DNA from: Candidatus Aminicenantes bacterium UBA6228
GTDB lineage: Bacteria > Acidobacteriota > Aminicenantia > Aminicenantales > Saccharicenantaceae
NCBI GenBank assembly: GCA_002441005.1
Contig: DJWO01000009.1
Coordinates: forward strand, 62,001 to 126,000
Reading direction: 5' to 3'
DNA length: 64,000 bases
The position numbers and the translations under genes are program-made. The notes beneath the pieces are model-generated. The model worked only from the letters and a program-made list of their open reading frames with translations, was not told the origin of the DNA and did not search any database. Shown here piece by piece: positions 60,586 through 64,000 of this stretch; the first letter of the stretch is position 1, and every line of letters starts with the position of its first letter.

Positions 60586-61647
60586 ATGAGAAAGTCCCTG
60601 TCTGTCTGCCTCATCTTCGGTGGCCGTTCAGCCGAGCACGAGGTGTCTATCACTTCCGCCCGGGCTATTTACCAGAACCTTGATAAAAAAAAATACCAGA
60701 TTGGCTCGATTTATATCACTAAAGAAGGCAGCTGGAAAGTGGTCAGCTCTCCGCTCGCTCCGGCTGAAGAGCTTATCAGGGGCCAGGCTTTTTCTTTTCT
60801 TCCCTGGTCATCAGACGGCCAGCGGTCAGAACTGAAATCAGAAGTCTATTTTCCTGTCCTGCATGGCCCATATGGCGAAGACGGAACTATTCAGGGATTG
60901 CTGGAAATGGCTGATGCCCCTTATGTCGGAGCGGCTGTTCTGGCTTCAGCCGTCGGCATGGACAAAGTCATTTTTAAAAACCTGCTGAGCCAGCTTGGCC
61001 TGCCAGTTACTCCCTATCAGGTTGTTTACGAAAATGATTATAAACAAGAAGGCTCAAAGTTAATCAAGAAGATTAATTCCAGTTTTGATTATCCCCTTTT
61101 TGTCAAGCCGGCCAACATGGGGTCTTCCGTCGGCATAAGCAAAGTCAAAAAAAGAGCAGACCTGCCGGCAGCCCTGGAGCTGGCTTTCCGCTACGACCGT
61201 AAAATTCTGGTTGAAAAGGCGATTGCCGGCCGGGAAATTGAATGCAGTGTCCTGGGTAATGACTGGCCAGAAGCTTCTCTCCCGGGTGAAGTCATCCCCT
61301 ATCATGAATTTTATGATTATGCTGATAAATATTTAGAAGGAAAAACCGGGTTTAAGATTCCGGCCGAATTGCCAGAGGCTTTAACCAAGAAAATCCGGCA
61401 GCTGGCCATAGCCTCCTTCCAGGCCATTGACGCCTCCGGCTTAGCCCGGGTTGATTTTTTCCTGGAAAATGAGACCAACATTGTTTACATTAATGAAATA
61501 AACACTATCCCCGGTTTTACTGAAATCAGCATGTATCCAAAGCTGTGGGAAGCGAGCGGGCTGAGCTTCAGCCAGTTACTTGACCGGCTAATTGAACTGG
61601 CTCTTGAGCGGCGGGCCAGCCGGAAACGCTGCCTGGAAAGAACTTAA
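60586..61647 (+). CDS. ddl: D-alanine-D-alanine ligase
   Basis: A 353-residue ATP-grasp ligase of peptidoglycan synthesis. FGGRSAEHEVSITSARA at the start, HGPYGEDGTIQGLLEM, the omega loop region KPANMGSSVGISKV, and INEINTIPGFTEISMYP with metal ligands. First gene of the ddl-ruvX-mltG set. TGGAGC lies before the ATG. Confidence 0.96.
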   Translation: MRKSLSVCLIFGGRSAEHEVSITSARAIYQNLDKKKYQIGSIYITKEGSWKVVSSPLAPAEELIRGQAFSFLPWSSDGQRSELKSEVYFPVLHGPYGEDGTIQGLLEMADAPYVGAAVLASAVGMDKVIFKNLLSQLGLPVTPYQVVYENDYKQEGSKLIKKINSSFDYPLFVKPANMGSSVGISKVKKRADLPAALELAFRYDRKILVEKAIAGREIECSVLGNDWPEASLPGEVIPYHEFYDYADKYLEGKTGFKIPAELPEALTKKIRQLAIASFQAIDASGLARVDFFLENETNIVYINEINTIPGFTEISMYPKLWEASGLSFSQLLDRLIELALERRASRKRCLERT

Positions 61648-61650
61648 GAC

Positions 61651-62097
61651 ATGCCCAGAGTGTTAGCTATTGACTATGGCGACCGCCACCTGGGGCTGGC
61701 TCTAAGTGACCCTTTAGAGATAACTGCCCAGCCTTTTGGCAGCTATACTCTGAAAGCCAGCCTGGCGGACAACCTTAAATTTTTTTCTGACTTAGTCAAA
61801 GAAAAAAACGTTGAAGAAATCATCTTAGGGCTGCCCATCAGAATGGATGGAAGTGAGGGCAGCCGGGCCGAATTGACCAGGAAGTTTGCCCGTCAGCTGG
61901 AAGAAGCCACTGGCCAGAAAGTCATTCTCTGGGATGAAAGATTAACCACTAAGGAAGCTCTAAAAAGGCTGGATAGCTTTAAGGGCAGTTTTAGAGAAAA
62001 GAAGGCCAAAGAGGACGAACAGGCAGCCGTCATTATTCTCGAAACTTATCTCGAAAAGAAGCGCTACCATGCTGACCAGTCTGAAGAAAATAGTTGA
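61651..62097 (+). CDS. ruvX: Holliday-junction resolvase-like/pre-16S rRNA nuclease RuvX
   Basis: A 148-residue YqgF protein of the RNase H fold with AIDYGDRHLGLALSDP at the start, GLPIRMDGSEG in the middle and WDERLTTKEA near residue 98, which hold the acidic active-site residues. It processes 16S rRNA 5' ends in E. coli. Separated from ddl by three bases; its end overlaps mltG by 29 bases. Confidence 0.95.
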   Translation: MPRVLAIDYGDRHLGLALSDPLEITAQPFGSYTLKASLADNLKFFSDLVKEKNVEEIILGLPIRMDGSEGSRAELTRKFARQLEEATGQKVILWDERLTTKEALKRLDSFKGSFREKKAKEDEQAAVIILETYLEKKRYHADQSEENS

Positions 62098-63100
62098 GGC
62101 GGTTCTAATCGCTCTGATTATAGTTAATCTGTGGTTAGCCGACTATGCCACCCGGACCATGAATTCAGTTTCTCCAGCCAGCCAGGGGAAGCAAACACTG
62201 ATGATAGAAAAGGGTTCAAGTCCGATGGCCGTAGCCAGAATTCTTAAGGATAATCAGTTGATAAGACGGTCATTCACCTTCCGGCTAATCTATTCTCTTT
62301 ATTATTATCCTCAATCCTTAAAAGCTGGAGAGTACCAGTTCTCATTGCCTGTCAGTCAGAAGAAAATTATGCTTGATCTGGTGGCTGGCCGGGTGCTCCT
62401 TCATGCCCTGACGGTACCGGAAGGCTTAACCTATCTGGAAGTAGCCGGGTTGCTGGCGGCTAAAAATTATCCTTTTAGCGGTTCGTTTGCCCGGGCCTGT
62501 CAGCAAACCCAACTCATTTCTGATCTCGATCCTGAAGCCCGTAATCTTGAAGGTTATCTCTATCCAGAAACCTATTATTTTACCAGGGGAATTAGAGCTG
62601 AAGAGATGGTGGCAGCCATGGTAGACCAATTTAAAAAGAATCTCAGCCAGAAAGAACAGGACCGCGCCCGGGAACTTAATCTAAGTTTACGCCAGGTAGT
62701 GACCCTGGCCTCTCTCATTGAAAAAGAGACAGGCCGGGCCGAAGAGAAACCGCTCATTTCGGCCGTCTTTCATAACCGGTTGAGGTTAAAGATGAAGCTC
62801 GATTGCGATCCGACTATCATTTACGCCTTAAAATTAGAAAATAAGTTTGATGGGAATTTGCGCCTGGCCGATAAAAATCTAAACTCGCCATACAACACTT
62901 ATCTGTATCCAGGCTTGCCCCCGGGACCAATTTGTAACCCCGGCCAGAGTTCAATCCAGGCAGCTCTTTATCCGGCCAGTGTTGACTATCTTTATTTCGT
63001 TTCCAAAAACGATGGGAGTCATATTTTCAACCGGTCATATTCAGACCACCTCCAGGCCGTAAAAAAATTCCAGTTGAAAAATAACAGACAATTGAGGTAA
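62069..63100 (+). CDS. mltG: endolytic murein transglycosylase MltG
   Basis: 343 residues. N-terminal membrane anchor, LysM-like region (LMIEKGSSPMAVARILKDN), then the YceG domain with LEGYLYPETYYF and the catalytic glutamate in ASLIEKETG, ending with the CDPTIIYAL/NSPYNTY-type motifs. It cleaves nascent glycan strands and helps set their length. Overlapping ruvX-mltG is common. Confidence 0.94.
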   Translation: MLTSLKKIVEAVLIALIIVNLWLADYATRTMNSVSPASQGKQTLMIEKGSSPMAVARILKDNQLIRRSFTFRLIYSLYYYPQSLKAGEYQFSLPVSQKKIMLDLVAGRVLLHALTVPEGLTYLEVAGLLAAKNYPFSGSFARACQQTQLISDLDPEARNLEGYLYPETYYFTRGIRAEEMVAAMVDQFKKNLSQKEQDRARELNLSLRQVVTLASLIEKETGRAEEKPLISAVFHNRLRLKMKLDCDPTIIYALKLENKFDGNLRLADKNLNSPYNTYLYPGLPPGPICNPGQSSIQAALYPASVDYLYFVSKNDGSHIFNRSYSDHLQAVKKFQLKNNRQLR

Positions 63101-63129
63101 TATATACCAGCTTTTAGATAGTTAAATTG

Positions 63130-63146
63130 TGTAAATAAATTTTACA
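63130..63146. promoter_or_regulatory. possible upstream activator site
   Basis: TGTAAA-N5-TTTACA, a perfect inverted repeat, 50 bases before the sigma-54-type promoter. Position and symmetry would suit an enhancer-binding protein; the spacing is somewhat short. Confidence 0.35.
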
Positions 63147-63196
63147 GAATTAAAGGATTTTAGCCGCAAATAAGAGAAAAGAATCACCTTCTTGGC

Positions 63197-63212
63197 TGGC
63201 ACAATTTTTGCA
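63197..63212 (+). promoter_or_regulatory. sigma-54 (RpoN) type -24/-12 promoter
   Basis: TGGCAC-N5-TTGCA matches the consensus TGGCAC-N5-TTGCW, with GG and GC ten bases apart as required. It lies about 40 bases before the next ATG, which has an AGGAGG SD. Confidence 0.75.
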
Positions 63213-63251
63213 GCTAAAGAATGTGGTGAATTGAATATGTCAGGAGGAAAA

Positions 63252-64000
63252 ATGCGAACAAAAAAATTTTTCATTTTTTCTCTGGTGTTAGTTCTGATTT
63301 TGGCTTTAACGGTTTCCTTTATTGAGGCTGCCCCTCAGAAGAAAGATCAGAAAAAAGACCAGAAAGTTAAGTCAATTATTCCTAAGGATATAAAAGCCCT
63401 TTTAGAACAGGGTTTACCAGCCAGACAGGTCAAGGCTGACTTGCCTTTTCAGTTCTCAGACCTGTATATCTTACCCGCTAAGGGTTCTTATATTGCTATT
63501 TTCATCACCAAAATAAAAAATGTTGATCTAAACTATGCTCAACCAGTTGGTAATCAAGACCTCTATCAGAGTGACGTGGAGATGTTCATTCAATTCTATC
63601 AGGCCGGAGGTGAAACCCCGAACTTAATGGCCGAGCAAAGAACGGCCGGCTCTTTCACCATTTCCGCTGCCGACTATCAGCCAGAAGGAGAAAGCTATTA
63701 CTACCTCGGTTATCCGCTGCCGGCTGGCAAATACACTCTGGCTGCTGCTCTTGGCCATACCGCCACTAAAAAACTCGGAACAACCTATTATGATTTTGAA
63801 ATCCCGAATTTTGAGGAAGCTGCCCGGGCCAATAAGCTCGAGACAACTTCTCTTTTCCTGCTTAAAGATATTCAGCAGATGGACACCCAGGAAAATTATC
63901 CCAATTTTCACCAGGATTATTTTAGCTGGATCATTTTCAAAGCCTACCCCTACCAGGACAATAAATTAAAGCCAGGCGATCAACCAAACCTGATGTTCAT
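63252..64000 (+). CDS. secreted protein of unknown function, partial
   Basis: Open to the window end (about 249 residues visible). Signal peptide (FFIFSLVLVLILALTVSFIE) followed by a Lys/Gln-rich stretch (KKDQKKDQKV) and a long beta-rich body (YILPAKGSYIAIFITKIKN; SYYYLGYPLPAGKYTLAAAL). This design resembles secreted GWxTD-type proteins, but no diagnostic motif lies in the visible part. ATG 63252 has AGGAGG nine bases upstream and a sigma-54-type promoter. Confidence 0.7.
   Translation, partial: MRTKKFFIFSLVLVLILALTVSFIEAAPQKKDQKKDQKVKSIIPKDIKALLEQGLPARQVKADLPFQFSDLYILPAKGSYIAIFITKIKNVDLNYAQPVGNQDLYQSDVEMFIQFYQAGGETPNLMAEQRTAGSFTISAADYQPEGESYYYLGYPLPAGKYTLAAALGHTATKKLGTTYYDFEIPNFEEAARANKLETTSLFLLKDIQQMDTQENYPNFHQDYFSWIIFKAYPYQDNKLKPGDQPNLMF

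Overview
The window reads as chromosomal DNA of a diderm, anaerobic bacterium with roughly half G+C. An outer-membrane-type beta-barrel protein, several lipoproteins and a Tat-exported hydrogenase subunit indicate two membranes. B12-dependent glutamate mutase, a [NiFe] hydrogenase and pyruvate phosphate dikinase indicate anaerobic amino-acid and sugar metabolism. The mix of genes recalls Candidatus Aminicenantes (OP8), but that placement is a guess from general resemblance; no rRNA gene or phylogenetic marker was analysed.

Layout. 1-6.7 kb (minus): a GntR-type regulator followed by the glutamate mutase/methylaspartate pathway (glmS, glmL, glmE, mal) and the start of an AtuA-family gene. 6.8-13.1 kb: a membrane protein, a CPBP protease, a zinc alcohol dehydrogenase, a beta-barrel protein, a GH29 fucosidase and a TPR lipoprotein. 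13.1-13.7 kb: a decayed marC tail, then a promoter with a 14-bp palindrome. 13.7-22.2 kb (plus): an eleven-gene run, the highlight of the window. It encodes TusA, two DsrE-family proteins, a GcvH/LbpA-like lipoyl carrier, an Isp-type [NiFe] hydrogenase (small subunit, Isp1 cytochrome b, Isp2 HdrD-like protein, a small SpoIIAA/STAS-like protein, large subunit), a maturation protease and a lipoate-protein ligase. 22.3-36.6 kb: Smr protein, phosphoesterase, YchF, lipoprotein, TspO remnant, HrpA, MaoC, class V aminotransferase, serine hydrolase, DUF1624 protein and Ffh, with two copies of a ~200-bp inverted-repeat element. 36.7-50.7 kb: accBC, inositol phosphatase with a lectin-like protein, an efflux adaptor and ATPase with a Yip1 protein, miaA, hflX, a TPR/SLH lipoprotein, a CDP-alcohol phosphatidyltransferase, an M20 peptidase and an HDAC-like deacetylase. 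50.8-64 kb: ppdK, an aminotransferase-rhodanese-MauE operon, pyrK-pyrD-pyrF, tRNA-Cys and tRNA-Gly, ddl-ruvX-mltG, and a secreted protein behind a sigma-54-type promoter.

How the main system may work (inference). TusA and the DsrE proteins hand on cysteine-bound sulfane sulfur, a lipoyl protein acts as the carrier, and its ligase is encoded at the end of the run. The Tat-exported hydrogenase oxidises H2 outside the inner membrane and passes electrons through haem-b Isp1 to cytoplasmic Isp2, whose family handles disulfides. The arrangement suggests H2-linked reduction (or the reverse) of protein- or lipoyl-bound sulfur. No dsrAB, dsrC or complete sHdr set is present in the window, which sets it apart from the standard Dsr and sHdr pathways.

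Regulation visible in the sequence includes several sigma-70-like promoters with 17-bp spacers, two apparently leaderless genes, one sigma-54-type promoter and a clear terminator after ppdK. Decay is visible as marC, tspO-like and possible truA fragments.
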